DNA of 64,000 nt, taken from contig RSEF01000004.1 in NCBI GenBank assembly GCA_003993805.1, positions 7,838,618 to 7,902,617 of the forward strand. Direction: 5' to 3'. Every line of letters begins with the position of its first letter. Within the stretch, counting starts at the first letter, position 1. This DNA is from Himantopus leucocephalus (lineage: Eukaryota; Chordata; Aves; Charadriiformes; Recurvirostridae). Made by a program: the position numbers and the translations under genes. Shown one piece after another: positions 36,501-49,015 of the stretch. The notes below the pieces were generated by a model. The model was not told where the DNA came from, did no database searches, and saw only the letters and a program-made list of their open reading frames with translations.

Positions 36501-37200
36501 TGGTATTGAAATATTTAGTGCTCCCATGACCTATTCAGCATCAGTGTCTTAAAACAAATTGTATTCTCAAGCCAGTAACTTACATCAGTGTTAAGTTCTG
36601 TTCATGGAGCAACCTTGTTTGAGAGGCTGTTTGTTTTGTAATGAGTTTACATTTGAAAGTGCAGTATAATGAAAACACAGTTGCACACGCTTTGCACCTG
36701 TCAGATGACTCATTTTAATGCGATGTACTTCTGCATCTGAGTATCATTCAACACAGTACTGAAAGGTTTCTTTTACACAACCTGAAACCTTTGCATTTCA
36801 TTTCACGCAGCTTTTCGATAAAATGTATGTTAGTATTTTGCCACAGAGATTTGTCTGATGTATTGTCATACTCTGTGGTGGAAATAACTGTGAAAATGGA
36901 TATCCACTTCCCTGGATCTAGAATGGCTGTAAGCTCTCTGCCTTAAGTGAATTTCCAACTATTCCTTCTTAAGATAACAGTATTTTACTTTGTGTATCTC
37001 TTGTTTTGCATTCCAGGTGCTCAATTAACATTCTGTTAAATTGCATCTTTCTAGCTCTGGTCTGTAGCAACTTACTGATGCTTAATCTACATCATCATTT
37101 TTCTGGGCACCTAAGTGAAAAACTTGAGTACAAATAAAAGGAACCTAGAATTTTCTTGATAGAATGTTTCAGTGTAAAGTACCTCCTCAGTTTTAGACAA
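33600..37200. other. No supported gene; low-complexity patches
   Basis: AT-rich sequence with a TG/CA microsatellite (34557-34603), a long pyrimidine tract (35138-35178) ending in ctttggcag, and a poly-T run (35698-35729). The pyrimidine tract resembles a strong 3' splice site followed by an open frame, but no donor follows. A tgataaac motif occurs three times at 35322-35349. Confidence 0.5.
34557..34603. repeat. Imperfect TG/CA microsatellite
   Basis: Alternating purine-pyrimidine sequence (tgtgtg..., cacaca...) with interruptions and an internal palindrome acacatgtgt. It has Z-DNA-forming potential. Confidence 0.75.
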
Positions 37201-37208
37201 AATCTTAC

Positions 37209-37363
37209 CTTTCCAAATGTGTTTCATTTCAAAAGGATGTAACGACATTAGGAAGTCCTGTCTAAGAATCATACTGCTGAGTATATGCCTTGCCTTCTCA
37301 TCTGCAGTGGAAGCTGTCATGTCCTGTATAACCTTATTTTCTTGCAAGTAGATTAAATAGCGC
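37209..37363 (-). CDS. Candidate coding exon (155 bases), minus strand
   Basis: Minus-strand reading: a good acceptor (catctgtactctcag), 155 bases, and a near-consensus donor, GGAAAG then GTAAGAT. Exactly one frame is open; it starts with one base finishing a split codon, then 51 codons, then one base (phase 2 to 1). The peptide contains YLQENKVIQDM, then STADEKARHILSS, MILRQDFLMSL and PFEMKHIWK. It is rich in charged and helix-forming residues. This is one of the best exon candidates in the window. I recognise no family with certainty; a faint resemblance to CARD-type helices (DEKARHIL) was considered and not accepted. Its outgoing phase fits the 31850-31936 candidate. Confidence 0.42.
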
Positions 37364-37399
37364 CTGAGAGTACAGATGTAATGCATGGCACCCAAGAAC

Positions 37400-40300
37400 A
37401 GTGTTTAATGTGCTCTGCCTTTTTATAGGAAAAACAACAAACACCGCTTTCCCCCACCTACACATTTTACTTCAGTTATTCAGGACTATATTTAATTAAC
37501 ACAGTTAATAGTGTGAGGCTTTAATTACATATTCCCTTAGGTTCATTGAGACTGTGGGATTTTGCTGCAAAGTAAATGTGACTATGGAATGCAGATCCCC
37601 TCTGTAGGACCCATACATTATGATGGTAATATTCTTGCTTCCGGTTTTAAGGAATACTACATCTTTCTTAAAAAGTGTCTTTACAGCAAGTATCCTAAAA
37701 TTATAAACTTCTTGTCATTATAAATACAGATTCTTTGTCTTTAGAGTCACTTTAAAGGCAGAGAATTCTTGCTTATATCAAGGTGAATTATATTTGTGGA
37801 CCTCTATTTGAATATACACACGTTAACTCTGAAAAACCTTTTTAGTCTTAGTTCTGTCATTTCCCTCTTACTGCAGGGTATGAAGTCAGATTTCCCAGTT
37901 ACTTCTAAAATTTGTGTCACAGTTTATAAAGATATGTATATATATTACCTAGTGTATGAGCAATGGAAAAATAAACATTAATTAATATCATTAAATCTGT
38001 CTGTATTCCATCTTTTCCCTAGAACAGAAAAGTCCTAGCTAAGACTGAATTTTATGAGCCCAGTTAAATGCTGATTATTCTTTTCTTGGTACCCAAGGCA
38101 TCAACAGCACACTCATCTGACTCTCTAAGCACCATTAAGTCAAGTCCCATTGCTACTATGGAGTGTTACTAGTGAACATAATTATATCTGCTCTGTGTGT
38201 ATCAGCAGGGTTCACTCTCAAAATGGCTATGTTCAAAAGTGATGTTTCCTGTGGGCTATCTTGTGAAGATACGGTACAGCATGAGTAAAGCTTCTCTTCA
38301 TCTCTTAGAGGGTGCTTTTAACTACATATCTTGTTTCACTCTGGAGAGGTACTGTATTTTGATTCACATGCCATTTAGAAATGTAACATTCCAAGCCACA
38401 AGAAACAAACCATTGACTTTGAGCTGAGCAATAGAGTAATAAAGAGGACGATGTAATATGATAGTATGTAAATATTCACAAAGGAAAAATCATTTTAATT
38501 TCTGAATTTGACTGGCAGCTTCTTTTCTGACTGAGATCATAAATAATATTTCTTTCCTGTGAGAAGTTGTGAATGTTCTGCTCACAAAAATAACAGCTGA
38601 TACATGTACATAGTCTGTTTTGATACTGTCCTGATTTAAAATATCATTGACCTTTGGCATTTCCGTTACTTCTACTAAGCTCCAAAAGTCTGGATCATGC
38701 TTTTCTGAAGTTGATATTTATTTCATTCTGGTCAGTTTGAGGTGTATTGCGTATGTATCGCATTACACTGTGGGCTATAGAGGTGAGGTAATAAAAACAG
38801 TATAATTTCTGAAAGTGATGTGAAACATTCAACTTTTTTAATAACAAAATTAATTCTTTCAGAGTAATTTACTGCTTTGTTACTGCTTCCTCTGAAGCCC
38901 AAATCAGAGTAGGTACTATGCCAAGCAAGACTGGCATAACTTATTTTGGCCACAGGCGAAGAGAAGTGCAAGATATGACAGCTCTTCAGAGCACCAATGC
39001 TAGTTTACATGATGTCTGTTGAGAATCAAGATAATAGCTAGCCTCTTGTTGGGTAACAGCCAAATTATAATATAATAATTATTGCTAATTATGTTGGTTG
39101 AATTACCTGATAAGGTAACAAGACTTTAACAGCACTTTTAATTCAATAATGCATTTCACTATGTGTATATAGCTTTATGTGGAACAGTTTCTTCCAGATT
39201 TAATCATGGCTGAAATTTTGGGTAGTACCTATGGGCTACAGGAAGTTAACATAGGCAACTGTTGTTACTTTTCAACCGCTCTTGAAAATTACTACATATG
39301 TATTAAATGTTATCAGTATATAGTTGATCTCTGCTGGCTCCCTGTGAAAGTAATGGTAAAATTTCATAGCAGAATTTACTGTCCCTTGTAGATTTTCCCT
39401 TTGCTAATCGTTAATTAATGAAGAGTGCCTGAAGGTAACTATGTAGAACAAACACGCCTACTTCCAGCTTTGAGATCTCTTTAGGACAAAAAGAACCAAC
39501 CCAAGCAACACATCAGCCCACCAGTCTATGAGTATATTTAATTTTTTTCCAGTTTTGCTTATTTACATTATAATTTGTTCCCCAAAATTTGTTTTGTACA
39601 ACACGATACTATTGTGAAGTACAAACCACATGCTTGTTGAGGCTACCAGAGGCTATCCTTGAAGACCACTGCTATCTTCTCTCTGCTTGTTTTCAGTTAG
39701 TAGGTTGAACAAGTAAAGTTGCTGCTGTTGTAAGTGTACAGGCAGGGGCCGAGAGTTACATCAAGGTGTGTTAAGGTCAGAATCAGATATAGAACCCAAG
39801 AGGCGTAACATGCAGATTCCTGTTTAAATACCAGAGTTTATTCCCTTTTATCAGCAGCTATAGTAACAGTGGATAAGCAGTGCATATAACTGGTCTTATA
39901 AATTAATAATGTCAGTTGACCCAGCTCTCATCTTACTCTCTGCAAAGATAACTGGAATCCTCTGTCATGATACAGGGAATGCCACTGATTTGTGCCCCCC
40001 TGGAGCCTCCAGCACCTATTCCTGGCTTTCAGTGCCTTAAACTTGCTTGCCTGCAATGATTTAATGAGAGGAAATAAATGCTATGATATGTGAGTTGCAA
40101 AGCTAAAGCTCCTGTGCACAATTATGTTATGCTTTATACCTAAAATAGTTGCATATGCAGTGCAGTGTCTACAAAGCTAACTCTAGATAAAACTGATAAG
40201 TATTGGAATAGTGTTTTTCATTGAAACTGGATTATATAAATAGTCCTGTGAACTGTTACAGTTTCAGTGTTGAGGACTGATCTCCCTCGGAGAGGGTTTT

Positions 40301-41030
40301 CTGTGCAGTTTAGTAAATGGGCATGTTAATGTGCATGTGGTTCAGATGAGGAATTGTCCAATACAAGGGAAATGTTAGCTGTTAATGGTTCTTCCTCTCT
40401 GTGATTTTATTCTTTTTAAATAAGAATCAGAAAAACCAAAATTAATCTCTGTATTCTGTTGACTGGCCTTTGGAGGGTCTTTTGGCAGAAGAAAAGGCTG
40501 TGTGTGGTAGTGGTGGGGTTTTCGTTTGTTTTGTTTAAACAAAGAACCTTTGGATCAAATAATCAGTGAAAAAAGTGTGATGAAACAGCATTACTGTGTC
40601 TGCCCCCCCCCCCCCCCCCCCNNNNNCCCCCCCCCCCCCCCCCCCGATAGTGCAAGTAGACATGAAGAACCATATGCAGTTTAAACACCTGTTGGACCAA
40701 TATGATAAAATTTTCGTTCAAACCTTGATGTGACCTTCTATAAAAGGACAAAAATTTTAGTCCAAAAGCTGCATATGTGTTTGTGTGTATTTATGTGTAT
40801 GGAATTTGGATAAGCCTGCAGAGTAGTGTTTGCACCATAAACTAGCTTAACGTGTAGACTCACAGCTTTGGATTTCAGCCTGTGACTGTCTCCCATTCAA
40901 TATGGAGAATCAAGCCCTAGGATGGGCACCCAGCTTATATACCAAAGTTAAGTGGCCAGCATAAGCCAATTAGTTCAATACGAACTGAGCTCATTTCAAG
41001 CTTGTGGCTGCTGTTGTTAAAATTCCAGAA
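37400..41030. other. No supported gene; poly-C gap at 40.6 kb
   Basis: AT-rich sequence. Two strong plus-strand acceptor-like tracts (ending at 37876 and 38022) precede short open frames, but no donors follow. The poly-C/N stretch at 40603-40645 is listed separately. Confidence 0.5.
40603..40645. repeat. Poly-C run containing a five-N gap
   Basis: Nineteen C residues, five Ns, then 19 more C residues. The true length is unknown. Long C/G homopolymers of this kind stall sequencing, and the Ns mark an assembly gap; the number five is probably a placeholder. Confidence 0.9.
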
Positions 41031-41033
41031 TAC

Positions 41034-41195
41034 TTTTGCATGTTTGTAATGGTTTCCCTGCTGTAGAGATGTAGTTGACCAAAAGTGGATCAGAAGATTT
41101 GTCTTCTGTTTCATAAACTCTGTGAGCTTCAGCTGCATAGTGTAGTTTAGGTACCAGCCTAGAGAGCATTTTAATGGTCAAAATTTCTTCTTTTG
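41034..41195 (-). CDS. Candidate coding exon (162 bases), minus strand
   Basis: Minus-strand reading: a very strong acceptor (cctgccaccctcatctctgcag), then 162 bases open in one frame only, ending at a moderate donor, GCAAAA then GTATTC. Two bases finish a split codon; 53 codons follow, with one base left (phase 1 to 1). The peptide contains KEEILTIKMLSRLVPKLHYA, then AEAHRVYETEDKSSDPLL, then STAGKPLQTCK. A second frame is also long but is closed by a stop just after the acceptor. The family is not recognised. It could belong to the same leftward gene as the 37209 and 62504 candidates. Confidence 0.38.
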
Positions 41196-41199
41196 CTGC

Positions 41200-44100
41200 A
41201 GAGATGAGGGTGGCAGGGGACACGAGCAAACCAATAAAACCCCCCAGAAAAAGTTACCCAGTGTATTTGCCAATTAAAGTCTACTCTGGCACAATACATT
41301 TTGCCGTTTACAAGTGAATTATAGTATTTCATCTCAGAATTGTAGACTTTTCTTAATAGCAATTCAGCACTAGGAAGCTTATTCTTCTTTTAGTGTCCAA
41401 GTGACATAATGGGAGAGCAATGGGTTTGGATTTATATAGTAATTCATGCACAGCAGTGTACATGTATTTTCTATGGATATATTCTAGTGTGCTGTATAGC
41501 ATAATGCAGTTCTAAAATATGATCAGGAGTTTTCCAAGTAAATTTGGTTTTAATCTTGGTTTTAAATAAAGATGCCTTTGGATACGAACAAACTCCACCT
41601 ATCTTTAGCTTGTATTCAGATGTAAAAAAAAAATTACTAAAGGCATACTTAGAGCCAGTGGAGATAGCTCTAGAGCTAACCAATTTAGTCAGGAAGCTGT
41701 CACAAGCATACTTCATTATATTTTACCTGCAGGCCTACTCACAGTATTGCAGTTTAATGAGTTCTAGCTTTCCCTAACTTTCAGTAAATGCTTATTTAAT
41801 GAAATAAAAAATGAAAAGGTTAAGAATAATGTGTTATTAAAAGCTAGCATAATACCTGTTTAGAGTATAGGCAAGGTGAGCTGTGTTTCAATGGCAGGAT
41901 GTTTATGGAAGAGAAGTCATCCCTATCTGAAGCTTCCACAGTGTAAAGGTCATTAATATGAACCACAAAGTTTACAGCAAGTTGATTGGTTTGGTGGGTG
42001 GGTTTTTTTGTGTGTATTTTTTTTTTTTAATCATTTATGGTTTAGTTTTTAAGGTTTCTGGTAAGGGTAGTAAAATAAAGTACTGAGGAGGAAGGAATAC
42101 TGTTGACTGCCCATTATACAGGGTTCCACAAGTACTGCCTACATTTTGAGACACGGTCTGTTTTTGCTAAGTAAAAGAGATGGTAGATATCAGAGTATTT
42201 CTTTGCCAGTGTGTGTCCCCAACTAAGATAAAACAATATGGAGTAAATACACTGATAAAATGCCAGAAGATGATTTGGAACATGTAAGTGGAATTGAAAT
42301 GGACTCCACTATGTGATTTCTGTTTCAGTCGCCTATTAAAACTGTTGATGCTGTGAAGAATGTGAATCTAACTGTAAATTTTACCACAGAAATTATTCAA
42401 AATGAGTAAACAAAGAAGGCACAGTTGCTTTTGCTCAAGGCATGTTTGAAGAAGTATCTTGAATCTTGTTGTTTCGGGGACTATTTTGTAAGTGAAACTA
42501 AGAAAAGTATCAGCTATATCATTACATGCATTTTAAATTGGGCATATTTGGGAAGGAGAATTAAGGAGACTTCCCATCTAGCACCACTTTTAACTAGACT
42601 TGTGTTACTGCATGATCTCAGTCTCTAAATTGAAAACAGTATAAATCAATTGTGGCTGGGAAGAGACAGTGATGGTACAAAGGTGGGTTTCCCTAACCCT
42701 CATAATTTGTAATGTTAGCTCTGATTTCCAGCAGCTGATTTGAATAAGCTGCCTAAGGAAACAAACATATCCCAAACCATAAGGCTTTGCAACAAGTGTG
42801 ATAATGCTATACCTAGAAAAGAGCTAGATATTGCAGACTGTACTGCCATATTTCTTAATAAGGACTTAATAAAGAAGGCTTACTGCTCCAGCATCCATTT
42901 CAGTTGTCACAGACTTCCCACACATGTTGATAAATGTGAAATAAGCATTCAGCCCCTCCATCCGTTTAACGGAAAACAAAGGAAAACCCAAAAAGTATTT
43001 ACTTGTTTTCATGTGACAGTACCCCTTTCTTCCATGATTTTAAATTGTAGACTTTTCTATATCTGCAGTAATGAGCATCTCTGCAGTTAACTTGGAAAGT
43101 GCTGAATACCTTAGACAGGTACAGCTGTCTTTCATCCAGGATTGTAGCAACTGCTTTCTCAAAACAAGTGAGAACTACCCCTAATTGATTAGGGCCTTTT
43201 TGTTTTGGGGAAGAAAAAAACTTCTATGAAGAGTTTAATTGCCTATACATAAATTCGCATAACCATTTCTTTTACACTCATTTTTAAACATTTTTTAATA
43301 TTATTGTAAAGATTCTGTGATTAAAGATTACCATATGCAGAATTTTAGTGCTCTGGCAAGAAAGAGATGTTAATTTCTACAGATTCTATTAATTTGGTTT
43401 ATTGGTGCTTATCTGCATTATAAATCTATTAAGCTCATCAAATAGTACTAAGCCATCAACTGTTCTAACTCAATTATTTAGTCTACTCTAATGTTGCAGC
43501 TGCTGCACTGCTGACCTGTAAATCTCTAAATTGAATATGTAAGTGTAGAAGCAGACTTAAATAAGCAAAATATTAATTTGATTTATAAATGGTTTTTATA
43601 TGCTTAGCTCTTTGGAGTACCTATACACGGATATGCACAGACACATTCCACAAGGGCAGGGTTATAATTTTGAGGAAACAAAACAGGTACCTGGGCACAG
43701 TTTTTTTTTTTAAAGTCATAGCATGTGATTTTCCAGTTTTCTTTTAGCTTGACCTACGTTTGTGTGCTAAGTTGCTTTGGAATTGACAGGAAGGTTCCTC
43801 TTCGAATTTGGTGGGGTTTGTTTATTTTGCAGTCACCTTAATATCATGTAGGACTACTTGATCTTTGTACAAAGCAGCAAACTCTAAATCAGCAAAAGTG
43901 GTTGTGTTTGTAATGCTGTAGTCTTGAAACTTATGGACTGTTACGGAAGCAGTAACGCAAGTCTAAAATTATACCCCTATAATCTTAGGACATTCTCTAA
44001 TGTGAATGGTTTTTGCAAGGAGAAGTTCATATAAGTGTATAGTCATAGATTCAATGTTTTCAAGAAATGTGGTGAAAAGGGGAATGAAAATTGAGGAATA

Positions 44101-46069
44101 TTGATGCTCTCCATAGGATCAACAAGTGTTGTTGCTTTAAAGTTCTGTAACTCTCCTGGAGATGCCTGGAACACAGTTATTGGAGAGCAGCAGATCTTGT
44201 ACCTTCAAGCTGGTCTGCACCATTCTTTCTGCAGTGAGGTGAGGTGATGGCTCCTCTTACTTGGAGAGGAGCTTCTGTGCCTGGAACTTGAAGATAGAAT
44301 TCCTGTTTCTAACTTATTTTCTAGAATTCAGTGGACTTCAGCTCCAGTAGGATTTTGAGGATTCTGTAGATAACTATTAAAGTAGTATTTAATGATGCCT
44401 TGGTTTTGCTGCATGGTGATTAGTGAGTGCACAGCTGCTTTGGAAAAGGCAATGCTGTTAAACAACAAAGTCCTTTGAAGTCGTTGAGAGCTTCAGTGAA
44501 ATGTATTCTCAGTCTCTTAAAATGCAACTCCTAAAATGTAGTTCTTGAGAGTTGCATAGGGTAAGTACTCCCGAGCCCAAAGTAATGCCACATACTACTT
44601 GGTGATGAAATCTGGAAAAGATCAGTTGCAGAGTGTTTTAAAGTTAAGTGACTCTTTGCGTCTCGAAATGTAGCACCCCTGCTCTGCTGCAAAACTCACG
44701 TCTTTTTCCCCTTACAAATGTAATGCCTTGTTGGCTCTACAAGACCAAAGGAAAAGAACTCCCCTGTAGTAATACGCTATACTTTCATGAGTCATCTTAG
44801 AATGTAAACTAGGTGGGTGATAAAACAGAAATTGACTGTTGCGCTTTAAACTTCAAGAAGCGCTGATATGTTTTTCAATGGAAATGCACATTGGGAACAG
44901 GCTGAGTCTTGAATGTGGACTGTAAAGGTAAAAGGATTGAATGTAGGTTGTTTCTGATTGGTATTAAGCAAGTTGTATTTGCAAAATGGGTGCTACAGAA
45001 ATGTCCAGCATATTTGTGTGTAGTAAGTAGCTCATTTTAGACAGAAGGCTGAATATTGCAGAATGGCAGGATCAGGAGGCTCTGCCAACGGAAATGTCAA
45101 CTGGTCAGAGAAAACTAAAAATCAATTGTTAGCTTTGCCAGACCTCTATCTTTTAGCTTTGAAAGCTATGTTCTGCAGTGTGTGGCTAAAGTATATTTTG
45201 TTAGACAGAAGGAACAGGATAAATAAAGTTTACTGTGCTGAAAAACAACTTTTATTATGCAATGTAAATAGGTAACTCACAACAAGAGCTGGGGAAAACT
45301 CAGTCAGGATTTGAAGTTGGAATTTGCTTAAGAAACTTAGAATACTTGATAGCGTATTTCTTAACTCTGTTCCTGGGAGACTGGTGATTTTTCTCGCTCA
45401 GAAAATAGATACTTCCTATGTTTTTCTTGCAAATAAATATCAAATGTTCCCATTAATTTTAATGACTTTTGCAGAAGCCAAAGTTTCATCAATGATTTTT
45501 TTTTCCCTTCAGAACTAGTAAGTTCCAATAGAGTGGGGTTTTAAATGAACAGAGAGAGAGTGAATTTAGACTCCTCCCTAACCCCAATGTAGTAATTTAA
45601 AAAAATCTGCTTGCTTTGGTCACCACTCTTTATTTTTACAGATGATTTAGGTGTTGCAGGAAGTGCATCTTTTGTTGCAGAAGTATGTGATTGCTTTTTT
45701 TTTTCGTTACATCTGGTCTAGCATAGCTCATGCATCATCAGAAGTATTAGTTCTCTCAGTACTTAGTTTAGGAGGTGATGGAATACAAATATGAAAATGC
45801 ACAGTCGTCCTGAGGTACTCAGAAATCTTCCTAATGAATGCTAACTCATTCCTGGTATCCAGAATGTTGGGTGTAAGTATAACTCATAAATGTACCCCCA
45901 GCTTTCTTCTTTCTGATGCAACACTACAAAAACTCGGAGAAACTGAACAAGTCCGAGTGCTAGTTTTTCTAATTGTCTTTTGCATTTAACTTTTGAGGAT
46001 TTACAGCATGGTGCTACTGAGTAAGTTAAAGCACTATGTGAATTGTATTCATTAGTTTACTCTTACTAG
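41200..46069. other. No supported gene
   Basis: AT-rich sequence. Overlapping open frames on both strands at 41470-41780 and a 116-codon plus-strand frame at 42740-43090 lack splice support. An ATG at 45063 opens a frame beginning MAGSGGSANGNVNWSEK after a weak acceptor and runs to a GTAAC donor at 45272; this is noted but not called. Confidence 0.5.
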
Positions 46070-46374
46070 CGAGGTGGGGGTCATCTCTTCTCCCAAGTAA
46101 CAAGCAGTAGGATGAGGAAATGGCCTCAAGTTGCACCAGGGGAGGTTTAGGATGGATATTAGGAAAAAATTCCTCGTAGAAAGGGTTGTCGAGCATTGGA
46201 ACAGGCTGCGCAGGGAAGTGGTGGAGTTGCCACAGTGGAAGTATTTAAAAGACGCGGAGCCGTGGTGCTGAGGGACTTGGTTTAGTGGTGGTTTTGGTAG
46301 TGTTAGGTTGAAGGTTGGACTTGATGATCTTAAAGGTTTCTTCCAACCTAGACAATTCAGTGATACTAATGTCT
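46070..46374 (+). mobile_element. CR1 LINE 3' end, relatively intact
   Basis: It closely follows the avian CR1 3' end: 'tctcttctcccaagtaacaa', 'aaatggcctcaagttgcacc', 'cattggaacaggctgcgcag', 'ggttggacttgatgatctta', then 'ttccaacctagacaattcag' and a degenerate copy of the terminal 8-base ATTCTGTG-type tail. The copy is 5'-truncated and non-coding. It is clearly less diverged than the 24.7 kb copy and probably belongs to one of the younger CR1 subfamilies active in birds. Confidence 0.95.
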
Positions 46375-46531
46375 GTTGCACTTGAGTTTGCTTTGTCATC
46401 CAGTTAGACTGATGTATAGTGCTTGCTACTACAATACAAAAGGCTGATCAGCCTTTCCTGTTTTGGTTCTCTTGTCTTCAAACTGGCCTTGCTGTTAGCA
46501 TACTGTCTACTAAGTACAGGCGTATGGTAAG

Positions 46532-46555
46532 GAAGCTTAACAAAAGCTAAGCTTC
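46532..46555. repeat. Perfect inverted repeat, 8-bp arms
   Basis: gaagctta (46532-46539), an 8-base spacer, taagcttc (46548-46555). It is AT-rich with a HindIII-type core in each arm. No function is evident. Confidence 0.65.
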
Positions 46556-48296
46556 AGAATTTGTTGCTTGAGGTCCAAGCTGTTTATGTAAAGATATGGT
46601 CAGACTTTCTGAAGGGATTTTTTTTTCCATACAAATTTTCAGATTTAGCAAAGCCCAAGGGACCAGTAAAAGTTTATCTAAACCATGAAGTATCATAAAA
46701 TTTCTCAGCTTGAACAGCTTGCTGATCCACTGTAATCATGGAAGAGCTAGGATTCATTTCAACTTCAGACCTGGTTGAATTGATTCATACTCTCTGGTTA
46801 TGAACTTAAGCAGTCTTGAAATTATTTTGAGTTTTGAAGCTGAGATCATGTCCAAAGCTCATCTGAAGCACACCTTATCGATGCTGTAATACACTTTTGT
46901 AAAAAGTGAACCTGAAGACAGGTTCTCTAGCAAATCTACAGAATGTTTGACTTTCAGGTTAGAGTTGCAAGGTCTCTGCTGCAAAATGAGAAAGCTTTGT
47001 TTAAAAACCTGCAAACCATAATACCTGGGGTTTCAGTGCATGCTCAGTTACATATGTGACAGCTTATATTCAAATAATTCAAATATTACTTCAAAGAAGT
47101 GTTACAGTTTACAAGTTTGAGGAGAGGGGTACTCTTTTGTTTGAGCATCAGAAAGCAATGGAAGCACTTGAATTTCTCCATTGATAAAACAACGCTGAGC
47201 ACTGCTTAAATTTACTAGCTCTGTAGCTAGGTTACCCATTTAAGATGACTGTCTCTTATAGAGCAAGCAAATGCACCTGGAGTTCCCAACTGGTATATCA
47301 ATGCCTACGACACACATACGTACGAGTTAAAGTTCCAGTCTCTTCTGCTAGAAAATACCTTCTTTTTGCGCATAATTAAATTAGCCATGAACAAATCTCC
47401 CACCCCTCTGAGGTAGTTAACAGTTCTGAATGTGTGCCATTTGCTTTCAGTTTGACCAGAAGTTCTATCCTGTCCCTGAGAAACTTAAAGAACATTCCTT
47501 AATAAAATCCCAGGCACCTCTTGACACATCTCATCTGGGGTCATCTCATTTGAAACTGTTACAAAATTTCACTTGATTTTGGTGTACGTTATACTAATAC
47601 ATACCAGAGACTTAGAAACTAATGCCTAAATAAAAAAAAAAAAATCAAACCCAAAAGCAATGTTCGGACATACTGTGCTTGTCCTGATTTTTTTTTTTTC
47701 TTGTGCTNTTTTTTTTTAATGCTCAATGCTTTTTTCCATTGGAATGATCTTTATTTTTTGTTTCTTTTCTCAACATTAAGATTATTTTTTTTTTGTTTTA
47801 GGGTAACATGCACTTATATAAGGCTGGCTACTGAACTATTTGGATTGTTTGGCTTAGGATTCTGATTTTATGAATAATACTGAATCTAGTATTATGAGTT
47901 TGTATAATTGTATGGCAGTAGTCACCAATGGAGAGAACTGTGTTGCTCTGGAGACAGTCGTCTTGTCTTTTTTTCCCTTTTATATTACCTCTTTAAATGA
48001 GATGTTGCATTTCAGATGATGAATGTGGTAAAATGTTTCTTTGTGTATTCCCCTAGTTGTTAATAAAATAAATAAATCAGTGCATTTCTCAGTGAAGATT
48101 CATCTCTTTTTTTTTTATTTCGCTGTATTAGTTGGAATGTGGTTTTGGTTTTAATACTGCATCAGACTGCTGTTATATCTACCTTTTCTGTCTTTTACCT
48201 GTCTTTAAAAAAAGCAAGACAGGGGTGTGGTTATCATGAGGCTGTACTTCTGGAATAGTGTCATAAATGAGGTCTTAATGGGAAGTTGGAAACGCT

Positions 48297-48393
48297 GATG
48301 ATTTATGGCTTTCTACAACACTCATTAGGCATACACATCAATGTGTAACATCCCATAAATTATATTACATGCTGTAAAAAGCCATAAATTGTC
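48297..48393. repeat. Imperfect inverted repeat, about 23-base arms
   Basis: The arm around 48297-48319 (core atttatggcttt) is complementary to 48371-48393 (core aaagccataaat). Twelve base pairs are perfect, and four more (taca/tgta) continue after one mismatch. The 50-base spacer holds a smaller palindrome, acacatcaatgtgt. It could be the terminal repeats of a very small, old DNA transposon, a structured RNA, or part of a conserved non-coding element. Confidence 0.6.
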
Positions 48394-48976
48394 ATTTTTA
48401 GTGTGAGTTATTACCATTAAAGACTTTTATTCCTGGCTGCTGGTGTGAGTTTCTATGGCTTCCTCACCAATTCCCTGACTAATGATTTTAACAACTGCAG
48501 GAAGGAGACCAAGAGATATGGTGGCTGATTAGGTAACACAATTACCTTAAAGCTGTTGTCAGAGGTTAAACTACTTTAGAGAGAAAATATGATCTTCTCT
48601 CCTGGTAACATCCTTAACATTGAGCATTTCTGAATATCATTCAGACCGACTGTATTATTTTTCTTCACTGTTGTTAATACCTGCCCGCTGAAAACCAGAA
48701 GTGCTTTTAAAATAATGATACAGTTTGTACTGAACAGTCAGCTGCAGTAGAATGACGATAAGCGAAATCCTGTGGAGCAGTTCAGTCTCTCCTGTTGATC
48801 TGCCCATCACAGAATTTCCAGCAGTACCTCAGAGGAGATATTGCTAATATTACTACAGTATACTGTAGCAATTTGTAGAATTTTTAAGTGATGAGCCATC
48901 AAAACTCTGGGTTGTGTGTTTTATTCTGTATTACAATTCAACCCGAGCAGAGCTAAATAAGGTGAGGTATTGCAGG

Positions 48977-48977
48977 N

Positions 48978-49012
<35 letters not shown>
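48977..49012 (+). repeat. Poly-T run (about 35) preceded by an N
   Basis: A single N followed by about 35 T residues. Homopolymer length is likely unreliable. It is poly-A on the minus strand but no retrotransposed sequence was recognised beside it. Confidence 0.85.

Positions 49013-49015
<3 letters not shown>

Noticed and set aside
37209..37363. Possible CARD domain (DEKARHIL pattern)
   Set aside because: Only a few residues resemble the CARD helix pattern; the flanking spacing and the usual following glycine/alanine-phenylalanine region do not match.
41544..41777. Overlapping long frames on both strands (41470-41780)
   Set aside because: Both strands read equally well, there are no splice sites, and neither reading has a recognisable motif.
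45063..45271. ATG frame beginning MAGSGGSANGNVNWSEK, ending at a GTAAC donor
   Set aside because: The acceptor before it is weak, the second half reads like random AT-rich translation, and no homologous protein came to mind.
46052..46399. Minus-strand 115-codon open frame
   Set aside because: It lies entirely within the CR1 element read backwards, so it is an artefact of the repeat.
47439..47586. Plus-strand 49-codon frame after a good acceptor-like tract
   Set aside because: No splice donor and no polyadenylation signal at a sensible distance; the frame also runs upstream through the acceptor.
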